From NCBI GenBank assembly GCA_964545855.1, contig CAZJHD010000010.1, forward strand, positions 50,880 through 114,879: DNA of 64,000 bases, read 5' to 3'. The notes below the pieces were generated by a model. It worked only from the letters and a program-made list of their open reading frames with translations. It was not told the DNA's origin and ran no database searches. This document shows, piece by piece, positions 46,995 to 55,258 of the stretch. Each line of letters opens with the position of its first letter. The first letter of the stretch is position 1. This DNA comes from CAZJHD01 sp964545855. GTDB taxonomy: Bacteria; Planctomycetota; UBA1135; JACQFD01. A program made the translations under genes and the position numbers.

Positions 46995-47010
46995 GACGCG
47001 AACGTCCTAC
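46991..47010. terminator. bidirectional hairpin spanning both stop codons
   Basis: GTAGGACG-CGAA-CGTCCTAC is a perfect 8-bp stem with a CGAA tetraloop. It includes the TAG of the methyltransferase (46992-46994) in one arm and the TAG of the convergent membrane-protein gene (complement of 47007-47009) in the other. By symmetry it can act on both transcripts. It lacks T-runs. Confidence 0.65.
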
Positions 47011-48389
47011 AGGGACAGCCCCGCCGCCACTCCGGCACCTCCCGCCACGAGGGAGACGACGAGCCAGAGGGCAGCGGCGCGTCCCACGGGGCGGCTCCCG
47101 AGCAAGAAGATCATTCCCGCCTTCACGAGCGTGTTCGTCGCGACGGCGGTGAAGATCGCGATGACGGCGAAACGCTCCGAGATCGTCGTGGACGGATCGA
47201 CGCTCTCCTGCGCCACGGCCGCCGTGATGGCGTCGACGTCGACGATGCCGGCGGCGAAGGCCGCCAGCACGAGACCCGCTCCGCCGAGGAGGATCGTGAG
47301 CACGCGCCCGACGATGCGGACGAGGAAGAAGAGCGCCGTGAGCTTCAGCGCCGGGAGCAACGCGAAGGGCGTCGTGAGACTCACGGCGGAGCCGGCCTCC
47401 GCCGAACCCTCGCCGTCGTCGCCCCGTCGTGCGATGAAGAGCGCGGCGAGCCCCGTCGTGAGGAGCATGGGCGCCATGGGGAACGTGAGGGGCAGCGCGA
47501 GCCCCGGAGCGAGGGCGAGCGCGATCGCGATCACGCGGAACGCCATGACCGTCGACGCGGCGAGCACCGCCGAGGCGAAGGGACCGACGAGGCCAGGAGT
47601 GCGCTTGCTCTGCTCCGCCATCGAGAGCGTGACCGCCGTCGAGCTCACCAGCCCACCGACGAAGCCCGTGATCGTGAGGCCCCGACGCGGGCCGAGCGAG
47701 CGGATCAGGACGTAGCCGGCGAAGCCGATCGCCGAGATCGCCACCACCAGCACCCAGAGCTTGAAGGGATTGAAGACGGCAAGCGACGCGAGCGCCGTCT
47801 CCGTCGCGCCGAGCTCGCGCAGCGCGCGCGCGAGCGGCTCCCAGTCGGCGGGGCCGAAGTCGCGGTCGGGGATGAGCGGGAGCAGGACGATCGTCACCAG
47901 CCCGAGCTGGATCGCCGCGCCCACCTCCGACTGGCGCAGGTTCCCCAGGAACGTGCGCGCCTGCACCTTGATCGCGAGCACCGCCGCGATCGCGACGGCC
48001 ATGGCGGCCGCCAGCAGGCGCAGCTCCGTCAGGGAGAGCACGCCCAGCACGTAGGTGATGACGAGCGTGAAGGCCGACGTCACGCCCCAGTGCCTCGTGC
48101 GCGCCGCGCGCACACCGTAGACGACGCCGGCGAGGAGCGACGTGACGGCGAGCCCCATCAGCACGAAGCCGGAGGAGCTTCCGGCGCGCGCGTCGAGGAT
48201 CTGCAGCAGTCCGCCGAAGAAGGCGGCCACCACGTGCGTGCGCAGCCCGGCGGGGCTCGGGCTCGGCTCACGGCCCGAGCGGTCCAGATCCTTCGACCCC
48301 GGGAGCTTCCCCAGCTCCCGCTCGACGCCGATCAGCGCCCCGCAGAAGAGCGCCAGCAGGAGACCCGGGACGAGCTCCCCGTAGCTCAC
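47007..48389 (-). CDS. MgtC/SapB-type membrane protein with DUF4010
   Basis: The 460-residue protein begins at GTG 48389. Its N-terminal 140 residues match the MgtC/SapB family (LLLALFCGALIGVERELG, AGLRTHVVAAFFGGLLQIL). The rest is the DUF4010 membrane region with about ten further segments (GLTITGFVGGLVSSTAVTLS, FAAGIVDVDAITAAVAQE). MgtC proteins are linked to survival at low magnesium in pathogens; the long two-part form is a different, uncharacterised membrane protein, possibly a transporter. Confidence 0.88.
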   Translation of the reverse strand: MSYGELVPGLLLALFCGALIGVERELGKLPGSKDLDRSGREPSPSPAGLRTHVVAAFFGGLLQILDARAGSSSGFVLMGLAVTSLLAGVVYGVRAARTRHWGVTSAFTLVITYVLGVLSLTELRLLAAAMAVAIAAVLAIKVQARTFLGNLRQSEVGAAIQLGLVTIVLLPLIPDRDFGPADWEPLARALRELGATETALASLAVFNPFKLWVLVVAISAIGFAGYVLIRSLGPRRGLTITGFVGGLVSSTAVTLSMAEQSKRTPGLVGPFASAVLAASTVMAFRVIAIALALAPGLALPLTFPMAPMLLTTGLAALFIARRGDDGEGSAEAGSAVSLTTPFALLPALKLTALFFLVRIVGRVLTILLGGAGLVLAAFAAGIVDVDAITAAVAQESVDPSTTISERFAVIAIFTAVATNTLVKAGMIFLLGSRPVGRAAALWLVVSLVAGGAGVAAGLSL

Positions 48390-48422
48390 GTGAGAGCGCT
48401 TCTCCGCTGCGAGTCGCGCGAC

Positions 48423-51047
48423 CTACGCATCGTCACCGCCGGCGCCGTCGCCCGTGCCTTCGCCGGGCTTCGATCGAAGCGCCCCTTGGAGGATCTCCTC
48501 CTTGCGCGCGTTCCACTCCTCGATCGTCACGAGGATGCGGCGCACCTTGGAGCCCTCGTACTGGGAGACGATGCCGAGCATCGCCATGGCGTCGAGGATG
48601 CGCGTCGCGCGGTTGTAGCCGATCGCGAAGGCGCGCTGGAGATGGCTCGCGGCGGCGCGATTGGCGTTGATCGTCTCCTCGACGGCGCGATCGAAGAGCG
48701 CGTCCTTCGCGCCCCCGTCGAAGGTCGGCTCCGGAGACGCGCCGCCCTCGGCGCCGTCCGCCGCGTCGCGGATCTGCACGAGACGGATGTCGTACTTCGG
48801 CTCCGCCAGCGCTCGGGCGTGGCGCACGAGCCGGTCGATCTCCTCGTCGCCCACCCAGGTGCCCTGCGCGCGCACGAACTTGTCCGTGCCCGGCGGCTTG
48901 TAGAGGAAGTCTCCCTTGCCGAGGAGATCCTCGGCGCCCACCTGATCGAGGATCACGCGCGAGTCGTTGCCCTGGGCCGTCTGGAACGCGATGCGCGTCG
49001 GCAGGTTCGCCTTGATGGTGCCCGTGACCACGTTCACCGACGGGCGCTGCGTGGCGAGGATCAGGTGGATGCCGACGGCGCGCGACTTCTGCGCGATCCG
49101 CGTGATGCGGTCCTCCATGTCCTTCTTCGCCTGCACCATCAGGTCGTTCATCTCGTCGACGACGACCACGAGGTACGGCAGGCGGAGCCGCAGCTCCTCC
49201 GGCGGGTACGCGTCGCCGAGCCGCTCCTTCACCTCGCGCTTCGGGAGAGCGTTGAAGTCGGAGATCTTCCGCACGCCCGCCTGCGCGAGGAGCGTGTAGC
49301 GCTCCTCCATCTCGGCGATCACCCAATCGAGCACGATCGGCACCTTCCGCGCGAGCGACACGATCGGGCACATGAGGTGCGGGACGCCGTCGTACTTCGA
49401 GAACTCCACCTGCTTCGGGTCGACGAGGATGAGCTTCACCTCCTCGGGCGTCCGCGCCAGCAGCACGGAGCAGAGGATCGCGTTCAAGCAGGCGCTCTTG
49501 CCCGAGCCGGTCTGCCCCGCGATCAGCAGGTGGGGCATCTCCGCGAGATCCTCCACGACCGCGTGGTTCATCACGTCACGCCCGAGATAGAGCGGCACCG
49601 CCGATTTCGCGCGGCTCGGCGGCACCTCGTCGACGAGATCGCGCAGGCGCACGAACTCGCGCTTCCAGTTCGGAACCTCGACGCCGACCGTCGACTTGCC
49701 GGGGATCGGGTAGACGAAGCGCACGCCGCCCGACTTCAGCCGGATCGCGAGGTCGTGGCGGCGCGCCGTCACCGTGTTCACCGTGACGCCGGGCCCCATC
49801 TCGAGCTCGAAGAGCGTGACGGCGGGCCCGCGCGAGTGCCCCACCACCTTCAGGTCGACGCCATAGGAGCGGAGCACCGACTCGATCTGCTCCGCCATCG
49901 CCTGCGAGTCGCCCATCGTCTCGGCGGGCTTCACGCGCTTCGACTCGTCCAGCAGGCGCGCCTCGGGCAGGCGATAGACGGGCGCGGGGAACGGAAGCTC
50001 GGCGCCGCCCTCGCCGCGCGCTCGGCGTCGCGGCGCCCGCGTGCGCGGCTTCGGCTCCGATCCCCCCGGGCCCGTCTCGGGAGCGGGATCCTCGTCGTCG
50101 AAGACGTCGGCCTCTGCCGCCAGCGTGTCGGCCTCCGCCGCCAGCAAGTCGGCCTCCGCCGCCCGCGCGTCGGACGCGGCGTCGCGTCTCGGAATCAAGA
50201 CGACGCTCTGCGGAGCGGCGGGCTCCGGGGGCGCCGCCACCGAGGCCACGGGTTCGACGAACGCACCCGGCGCCGCCAGCGCCGTCTCCGGCGCGGACGG
50301 ATCGGCCGGCTTCCGCCGCGGGAGCGCGTCGAGGAGACGCTCGGTCCAGCTCCGGCCCGAGCGGAGCGACTCCGCACGCGAGCGCGCCTCGCGCGCCGCG
50401 GCGCCGATGCCACGCGCCGCTTCGCGCACGAGCGGCACGAAGGCGAAGTCCGTCGCCATCGTGAAGGCCATCGCGCCGAGCACACCCAGCACGACGTAGG
50501 TGCCGAAGATCCCGAAGCCCTGCGCGATGCGTGGCTCGACGGACGCGCCGAGCAGGCCTCCGCGCCAGTCTCCCGGGACGGCGCCGAGGGCGAGCCGATG
50601 CTCCAGGAGCACCGCGAGCGCCGCCGTCAGCACCGCGATGCCGAAGACGCGCACGACGGCACCGTCGATGCGCCCGCGCAGGAAGAGGATGACGGACCAG
50701 ACGATCGTGAAGAGGATCGGCACGTAGGCCGCCTTCCCGATCGTCACGACGATCGCGCCGGCGATCGCGTGTCCGACCCAGCCGCAGACGTTCTGTCCCG
50801 GGACACCGGAGCGGTACGAGACCGCGTAGGTGGTGACGGCGGCCGCCAGGAACAACGACACGCCGAGCATCGCGAGCGCCAGCGCCTCGCGCAGCCGCTG
50901 CGGCAGCTCCGCCGGAATCGAGGGCGTCTCGCGCTCCCGCTTCGCGCCGTCCTTCGCGGCGCGCTCCGGCTGCGGCGTCGCCGCGCGCCGGCGCACCGGC
51001 TCGTTCAGCGGGGGGGTCTCTTCGTTGCTCGCGACTGTCGAAGCCAT
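48423..51047 (-). CDS. ftsK: DNA translocase FtsK/SpoIIIE
   Basis: FtsK couples chromosome segregation to division. The 874-residue protein has N-terminal membrane segments (from about residue 55 to 190), an Ala/Glu/Asp-rich linker, the motor domain with Walker A AGQTGSGKSACLN near residue 507 and Walker B LVVVVDEMNDLM, and a C-terminal winged-helix gamma domain (FAIGYNRATRILDAMAMLGI) that reads orientation sequences on DNA. The start at ATG 51047 overlaps the coaB end by 43 bases. The linker contains three repeats of about seven residues (see 50106-50168). Confidence 0.94.
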   Translation of the reverse strand: MASTVASNEETPPLNEPVRRRAATPQPERAAKDGAKRERETPSIPAELPQRLREALALAMLGVSLFLAAAVTTYAVSYRSGVPGQNVCGWVGHAIAGAIVVTIGKAAYVPILFTIVWSVILFLRGRIDGAVVRVFGIAVLTAALAVLLEHRLALGAVPGDWRGGLLGASVEPRIAQGFGIFGTYVVLGVLGAMAFTMATDFAFVPLVREAARGIGAAAREARSRAESLRSGRSWTERLLDALPRRKPADPSAPETALAAPGAFVEPVASVAAPPEPAAPQSVVLIPRRDAASDARAAEADLLAAEADTLAAEADVFDDEDPAPETGPGGSEPKPRTRAPRRRARGEGGAELPFPAPVYRLPEARLLDESKRVKPAETMGDSQAMAEQIESVLRSYGVDLKVVGHSRGPAVTLFELEMGPGVTVNTVTARRHDLAIRLKSGGVRFVYPIPGKSTVGVEVPNWKREFVRLRDLVDEVPPSRAKSAVPLYLGRDVMNHAVVEDLAEMPHLLIAGQTGSGKSACLNAILCSVLLARTPEEVKLILVDPKQVEFSKYDGVPHLMCPIVSLARKVPIVLDWVIAEMEERYTLLAQAGVRKISDFNALPKREVKERLGDAYPPEELRLRLPYLVVVVDEMNDLMVQAKKDMEDRITRIAQKSRAVGIHLILATQRPSVNVVTGTIKANLPTRIAFQTAQGNDSRVILDQVGAEDLLGKGDFLYKPPGTDKFVRAQGTWVGDEEIDRLVRHARALAEPKYDIRLVQIRDAADGAEGGASPEPTFDGGAKDALFDRAVEETINANRAAASHLQRAFAIGYNRATRILDAMAMLGIVSQYEGSKVRRILVTIEEWNARKEEILQGALRSKPGEGTGDGAGGDDA
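50106..50168 (-). repeat. three tandem 21-bp units in the ftsK linker
   Basis: Three near-identical units beginning GTCGGCCTC(C/T)GCCGCC occur in a row. They encode repeats of the form AAEADxL in the acidic linker of FtsK. Copy-number change by slippage would keep the frame. Confidence 0.8.
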
Positions 51048-51724
51048 CGGTCGAACGCGAGTCGCACCAGCGTGCGGGCGATGCGGTGCTTCGGTGCACG
51101 CATCGAGCGGCGGTCGCCCTCGCGAGCGAGCACGGTGACCTCTGCATGGGCCGCGTTCAACGCCGAAGGACCGTTCAGCACCACGAGGTCGAGATTCTTC
51201 GCGCGGAGCTTCGCCCGCGCGTTCCGCTCGCCGCGGGAGGCCTCCAGCGCGAAGCCGACGAGCACCTGCCCCGGGCGCTTGCGCCGGCCGCACTCGGCCA
51301 GGATGTCGGGGTTCGGGACGAGATCGAGGGCGATCCGCCCCGAGGCGGCGCGCGGCGGGGCCGACTTCTTGATCTTTCCGCGCACCACGCGGGCGGGACG
51401 GAAGTCGGCCACGGCCGCCACGTGGAAGGCCACGTCGCACGACCGGAACGCCGGGAGCGCGGCGGCGCGCATCTGCCGCGCCGTCTCCACGCGGAGCACG
51501 CGCAGGCGCCCGCCGCTCCGCGGCGGAGCCGCTGGAAGCGCGAGGGCGACGGGGCCCGTCACGAGGGTCACGCGGGCGCCCGCCTCGAGCGCCGCCCGCG
51601 CGATCGCGTAGCCCATGCGTCCGCTCGACCGGTTCGAGAGGTACCGGACGTCGTCGAGGGGCTCCCGCGTCGGGCCCGCCGTCACGAGGACGCGGGCCGC
51701 GCGTGCGTCAGCGGGACGGCCCAA
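51005..51724 (-). CDS. coaB: phosphopantothenate--cysteine ligase (CoaB), separate protein
   Basis: CoaB joins 4'-phosphopantothenate to cysteine in coenzyme A synthesis. In most bacteria it is fused behind CoaC; here it is a separate 239-residue protein. It has RVLVTAGPTREPLDDVRYLS with the NRSSGRMGYAIA motif, FHVAAVADFRP, KIKKS and LVGFALEA. The likely start is TTG 51724, overlapping the coaC end by 17 bases, which keeps the two activities coupled. Confidence 0.9.
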   Translation of the reverse strand: MGRPADARAARVLVTAGPTREPLDDVRYLSNRSSGRMGYAIARAALEAGARVTLVTGPVALALPAAPPRSGGRLRVLRVETARQMRAAALPAFRSCDVAFHVAAVADFRPARVVRGKIKKSAPPRAASGRIALDLVPNPDILAECGRRKRPGQVLVGFALEASRGERNARAKLRAKNLDLVVLNGPSALNAAHAEVTVLAREGDRRSMRAPKHRIARTLVRLAFDRWLRQSRATKRPPR

Positions 51725-52277
51725 CCTTCAGCTTCCCGAGGGCCCACGCGACGATCTCGGCGGGTTCCACCATGCGCCCCGCGCCCTCGACGCCGCAGGC
51801 GGTCCAGCCGGCATTGGGTCCGAGGATCTCCCAACCGTAGGTGCGCAGCTTCGAGACGTTCGCCTGTACCGCCGGCGCGAGCCACATGGCCGGATTCATG
51901 GCGGGCGCGAGCGCCTTCGGCTTCGAGGGATCGAGCACCAGCGCCGCGCTCGACAGCAGATCGTCGGCGAGCCCGTTCGCGAGGCGCCCGAGCACGTTCG
52001 CCGAGGCCGGCGCCGCGAGGAACAGGTCGGCCGTCTGCGCGAGGTCGATGTGGAGCATCGGCGCCTCGGCCGCCTCGTCGAATTCCGTGGTCGTGGCGGT
52101 CTGGCCCGTGATGGCGCGGAAGAGGATCGGCGACACCATGCGTGCCGCCGAACGCGTCAGCACCGTGCGCACGGAGACACCCGCCTGCGTCAGCTTCGAC
52201 GCCACGTCGCACGCCTTGTAGCAGGCGACGCTGCCGGAGACGCCGAGGACGATGCAGGGGCGGCCGGCGTGGCTCAT
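51708..52277 (-). CDS. coaC: phosphopantothenoylcysteine decarboxylase (CoaC), separate protein
   Basis: CoaC is the flavin-dependent decarboxylase that makes 4'-phosphopantetheine. The 189-residue protein has VLGVSGSVACYKACDVASKL (FMN region), AAPASANVLGRLANGLADDL and LAPAMNPAMW, the family PxMNxxMW motif. The ATG at 52277 overlaps the gmk stop as ATGA. The open upstream frame (from 52304) adds residues that belong to gmk. Confidence 0.92.
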   Translation of the reverse strand: MSHAGRPCIVLGVSGSVACYKACDVASKLTQAGVSVRTVLTRSAARMVSPILFRAITGQTATTTEFDEAAEAPMLHIDLAQTADLFLAAPASANVLGRLANGLADDLLSSAALVLDPSKPKALAPAMNPAMWLAPAVQANVSKLRTYGWEILGPNAGWTACGVEGAGRMVEPAEIVAWALGKLKVGPSR

Positions 52278-52855
52278 CGGGAAACTCGCTCCAGACCGAG
52301 GCACGCCGCCACGGCGGCCACGGCGCGTTCGAGATCGTCGTTCACGACCACGTGATCGTAGCGGTCCTTCTCCCCGATCTCCTGCCGGGCGCGCGCGAGC
52401 CGCGCTTCGACGTCCTCGCTGCGCTCCGTGGCGCGACCCCGCAGCCGCGCCTCGAGGGCCGCGAGGTCGGGCACGTCGATGAAGACGCTCGTGTGCGGGA
52501 GCTTCGAATCGCGCACCTGCGCCGCGCCCTGCGTGTCGATCTCCAGCAGGAGCGTCGCGCCGCGGGCGAGCGCTTCGTCCACGGAGCGCCGGGGCGTGCC
52601 GTAGCTGTGACCGTGGACCGTGGCATGCTCGAGGAACTCGCCGGCGGCGACGCGGCGGTCGAACTCGCCGCTCCCGTAGAAGTGGTAGTCGATGCCGGCG
52701 CGCTCCCCGCGACGCGGCGCGCGCGTGGTGGCGGTGACGACGTACTCGCAGCCGAACTCGCGCTCCAACCGATCGCAGATCGTGGTCTTCCCGCTGCCGC
52801 TCGGACCCGACACGACGAGCAGCCGGCCCGCGCCCGACTTCGTCGACGGCTTCAT
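52274..52855 (-). CDS. gmk: guanylate kinase
   Basis: Guanylate kinase phosphorylates GMP to GDP. The 193-residue protein has the P-loop GPSGSGKTT (residues 17-25), the GMP-binding TTRAPRRGERAGIDYHF, EFLEHATVHGHSYGT, and LLLEIDTQGAAQVR. It overlaps yicC at one end and coaC at the other by 4 bases each. The rpoZ gene that often lies between gmk and coaBC is absent from this position. Confidence 0.96.
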   Translation of the reverse strand: MKPSTKSGAGRLLVVSGPSGSGKTTICDRLEREFGCEYVVTATTRAPRRGERAGIDYHFYGSGEFDRRVAAGEFLEHATVHGHSYGTPRRSVDEALARGATLLLEIDTQGAAQVRDSKLPHTSVFIDVPDLAALEARLRGRATERSEDVEARLARARQEIGEKDRYDHVVVNDDLERAVAAVAACLGLERVSR

Positions 52856-53727
52856 TCGAGGTTGGCCACCTGCTCGCGGATCCGCTCGATCTCCGTCTTC
52901 AGATCGATGACGCGCCGCGTGATCTCCGAGTCGGACGACTTCGAGCCCGTCGTGTTCACTTCGCGCAGCATTTCCTGCACGAGGAAGTCGAGGCGCCGGC
53001 CCACGGGCTCCGCGCGCCGGAGCAGCGATTCCGTCTCGTCGAGGTGCGCCCGGAGGCGGGTCATCTCCTCCGTCACGTCGCTCCGATCGGCGAGGAGCGC
53101 CACCTCGCGGGCGAGATCGTCCTCGCGCAGGGACGCGCCGCTCCCCTCCAGCAGCTCCGACAGCCTCCGGCGGAGCCGCTCCAGATGCTCGGCCACGGCC
53201 GCCGGCGTCCGCTCCTCGATCTCGGCCATGCTCGCGCGCATCGCCGCGAGCCGCGACCGGAGGTCGGCCGCGAGGACGCGACCCTCGCGCTCCCGGGCGA
53301 CCACCAGCTCCGCCAGGGCCTCCGACACCGCCGACTCCGCCAAGCGCGCGACGCGCTCGTCGGGCTTCGCGGGCGCCCGACCGAGGCCGATCACGCCGGG
53401 CGCCGCGGCGATCTCCGCGAGCGTCACGTCGCCCTCGAGGCGGAGATCCTTCGCGATCCTCCGGAGACCGGCGGCGACGGCGCGCGCCTGCTCCAGGTCG
53501 ACGACGGCGGCGGCCGCGCCCTCGCCTTCGCGCCGCACCGTGAGCGCGACGGAGACGCTGCCCCGCTGCAGGGCCTTGCGCACGAGCGGCTCCAGCGTCG
53601 GCTCGCCGCCGGAGAGCTCCGTCGGAAGGCGGAGCTGCACCGTGAGGAAGCGGTGGTTCACCGAGCGCACCTCGGCCTCCACCACGAGACCTCCGCTCGC
53701 GGCGCGCGCGCCGCCGAAGCCCGTCAT
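52852..53727 (-). CDS. yicC: YicC-family endoribonuclease-like protein
   Basis: The 291-residue protein begins with the family signature MTGFG at ATG 53727, followed by EVRSVNHRFLTVQLRLP and LEPLVRKALQRGSVSVALTV, and ends with REVNTTGSKSSDSEITRRVI, where the conserved NTxxSK motif lies. YicC proteins form an RNase family. The frame is open further upstream with a basic ASRKKK stretch and a possible GTG near 53787, so a short N-terminal extension cannot be ruled out. It is coupled to gmk by ATGA. Confidence 0.92.
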   Translation of the reverse strand: MTGFGGARAASGGLVVEAEVRSVNHRFLTVQLRLPTELSGGEPTLEPLVRKALQRGSVSVALTVRREGEGAAAAVVDLEQARAVAAGLRRIAKDLRLEGDVTLAEIAAAPGVIGLGRAPAKPDERVARLAESAVSEALAELVVAREREGRVLAADLRSRLAAMRASMAEIEERTPAAVAEHLERLRRRLSELLEGSGASLREDDLAREVALLADRSDVTEEMTRLRAHLDETESLLRRAEPVGRRLDFLVQEMLREVNTTGSKSSDSEITRRVIDLKTEIERIREQVANLE

Positions 53728-53821
53728 GGAGCGCGGCGCCGCGGCGGAGCTGGCCGGTGGGCTCGCCTTCTTCTTGCGGCTCGCCACGCGCGTTGCGCTC
53801 GGTCCGTCCCGGCGGAGGCCG

Positions 53822-54325
53822 CTAGTTCGGCTTCTCGGGATCGCCGGAGTTCGGAGGCGTCGCTCCGGAACCCGGGGGCGTCGCGCCTGCGCCGGGAGGC
53901 GTCGCGCCAGCGCCCGGTGGCGTCGCGCCAGCGCCCGGAGGCGTCGCGCCAGTGCCGGGCACCTCGGCGCCCGCGCCTTCACCAGGACCGACCGGCGGAA
54001 TCGGGACCTGGAACCCCGGGCCCGTTCCCCCTCCAGGCGGTGCGCCCGCGCCGGGGGCCGGCTGCTTCGGCCGGAAGAGACCCGCGTCCGGCGTGGTCCG
54101 CTCCATCGAGTGGATGAGGAGCACGGAGACCATCATCACGGCCGCCAGCAGCCCGGTGAACTTGTTCACGCCGCTCGCCTTGTGGCCGAAGGTCTCGCCG
54201 CCGACGCCGCCGAAGGCCTCGCCGAGGCCGCCGCCCTTCCCCTCCTGAATGAGGATCACGACGATCAGGAGGATGCAGGCGAGGACGAAGACCACGTAGA
54301 GGAGGCCAATGAGGAAACCGGTCAT
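53822..54325 (-). CDS. secG: protein translocase subunit SecG
   Basis: SecG assists the SecYEG channel. The N-terminal 75 residues show the SecG pattern: a first membrane segment (LIGLLYVVFVLACILLIVVI), the conserved LIQEGKGGGLGEAFGG loop, and a second segment (LLAAVMMVSVLLIH). The remaining residues are an added Gly/Pro/Ala tail with five tandem seven-residue units. At 167 residues it is much longer than usual SecG. It overlaps tpiA by 4 bases (ATGA). Confidence 0.93.
   Translation of the reverse strand: MTGFLIGLLYVVFVLACILLIVVILIQEGKGGGLGEAFGGVGGETFGHKASGVNKFTGLLAAVMMVSVLLIHSMERTTPDAGLFRPKQPAPGAGAPPGGGTGPGFQVPIPPVGPGEGAGAEVPGTGATPPGAGATPPGAGATPPGAGATPPGSGATPPNSGDPEKPN
53846..53950 (-). repeat. 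five tandem 21-bp units encoding GATPPGA-type repeats in SecG
   Basis: The 105 bases form five consecutive 21-bp units, three GATPPGA followed by GATPPGS and GATPPNS, at residues 126-160 of SecG. The near-identity at DNA level points to recent slippage. Confidence 0.88.
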
Positions 54326-55098
54326 GCGAGAGGGCCCGCTCTCCGGGCTGCGTCGAGAAGAGGAATGAACTTGTTCGCGTCGAGGCTCGCGCCGCCGACG
54401 AGGGCGCCGTCGACGCCGGGAACGGCCAGCAGGGCCGCTCCATTCTCGGGCGTGACGCTCCCACCGTAGAGGATCCGGAGCGACTCCGCGACGGCCCGCC
54501 CGTGGCTCTCGGCCACGGCGTTGCGCAGGAGCGAATGCACCTCGCCCGCCTGCTCCGGGGTCGCGTTCACGCCGGTGCCGATGGCCCAGACCGGCTCGTA
54601 GGCGACGGTGAGCACCGCCATGCGCGCCGCGTCGACCGCTGCGAGCCCCTCCCGGAGCTGGCGGAGCACGACGTCGCGCGTGCGGCCGCCCTTGCGCTCC
54701 TCGAGCGTCTCGCCGACGCAGAGGATCGGGTGGAGCCCCGCGGCGAGCGCCGTCACCACCTTCTTCGCGATCCAGGCGTCCGTCTCTCCGAAGACGTGGC
54801 GCCGCTCGCTGTGGCCGAGGATCACGCGCGTCGCCCCCGTGTCGCGCACCATGTCGGCACTGACCTCGCCGGTGAACGCTCCCTTCCGCTCGTGCCAGCA
54901 GTTCTGGGCGCCGACGGAGATCGGCGTGCCGGCGCAGGCCTCGACGGCGCGCTCCAGGTAGGGGAACGGCGGGAAGACCGCGACGTCGAAGCCGGGGTCG
55001 TGCGGGAGGTTCGCCTTCAGGGCCGAGAGGAGCCCCGCCGCCGACGAGCGGTCGAGGTTCATCTTCCAGTTGCCGGCGAGGAAGCGGCGTCGGGTCAA
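54322..55098 (-). CDS. tpiA: triosephosphate isomerase
   Basis: TpiA interconverts dihydroxyacetone phosphate and glyceraldehyde 3-phosphate. The 258-residue protein has AGNWKMN with catalytic Lys12, GHSERR with His96, AYEPVWAIGTG with Glu168 and the phosphate-binding LYGGSVTPEN. The start is a TTG at 55098, which gives the usual N-terminal length. It starts a coupled run with secG. A 160-base gap with no visible feature separates it from the DAHP synthase gene. Confidence 0.96.
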   Translation of the reverse strand: MTRRRFLAGNWKMNLDRSSAAGLLSALKANLPHDPGFDVAVFPPFPYLERAVEACAGTPISVGAQNCWHERKGAFTGEVSADMVRDTGATRVILGHSERRHVFGETDAWIAKKVVTALAAGLHPILCVGETLEERKGGRTRDVVLRQLREGLAAVDAARMAVLTVAYEPVWAIGTGVNATPEQAGEVHSLLRNAVAESHGRAVAESLRILYGGSVTPENGAALLAVPGVDGALVGGASLDANKFIPLLDAARRAGPLA

Positions 55099-55258
55099 GG
55101 CGTGCGGAGCGAGGGGCCGGAGTGCGGCCGCCGTCGGAGCGCGCGGCCGTTTCTCAAGGAGGTGGGTCCTCGAGGTGGATCGCGGCGCGGAGCAGGGCCG
55201 CGGAAAAGAGGGGCGACGAGTGTAGGGACGCGGGGGCGGTCTCGGGAGCCCCGACCCG

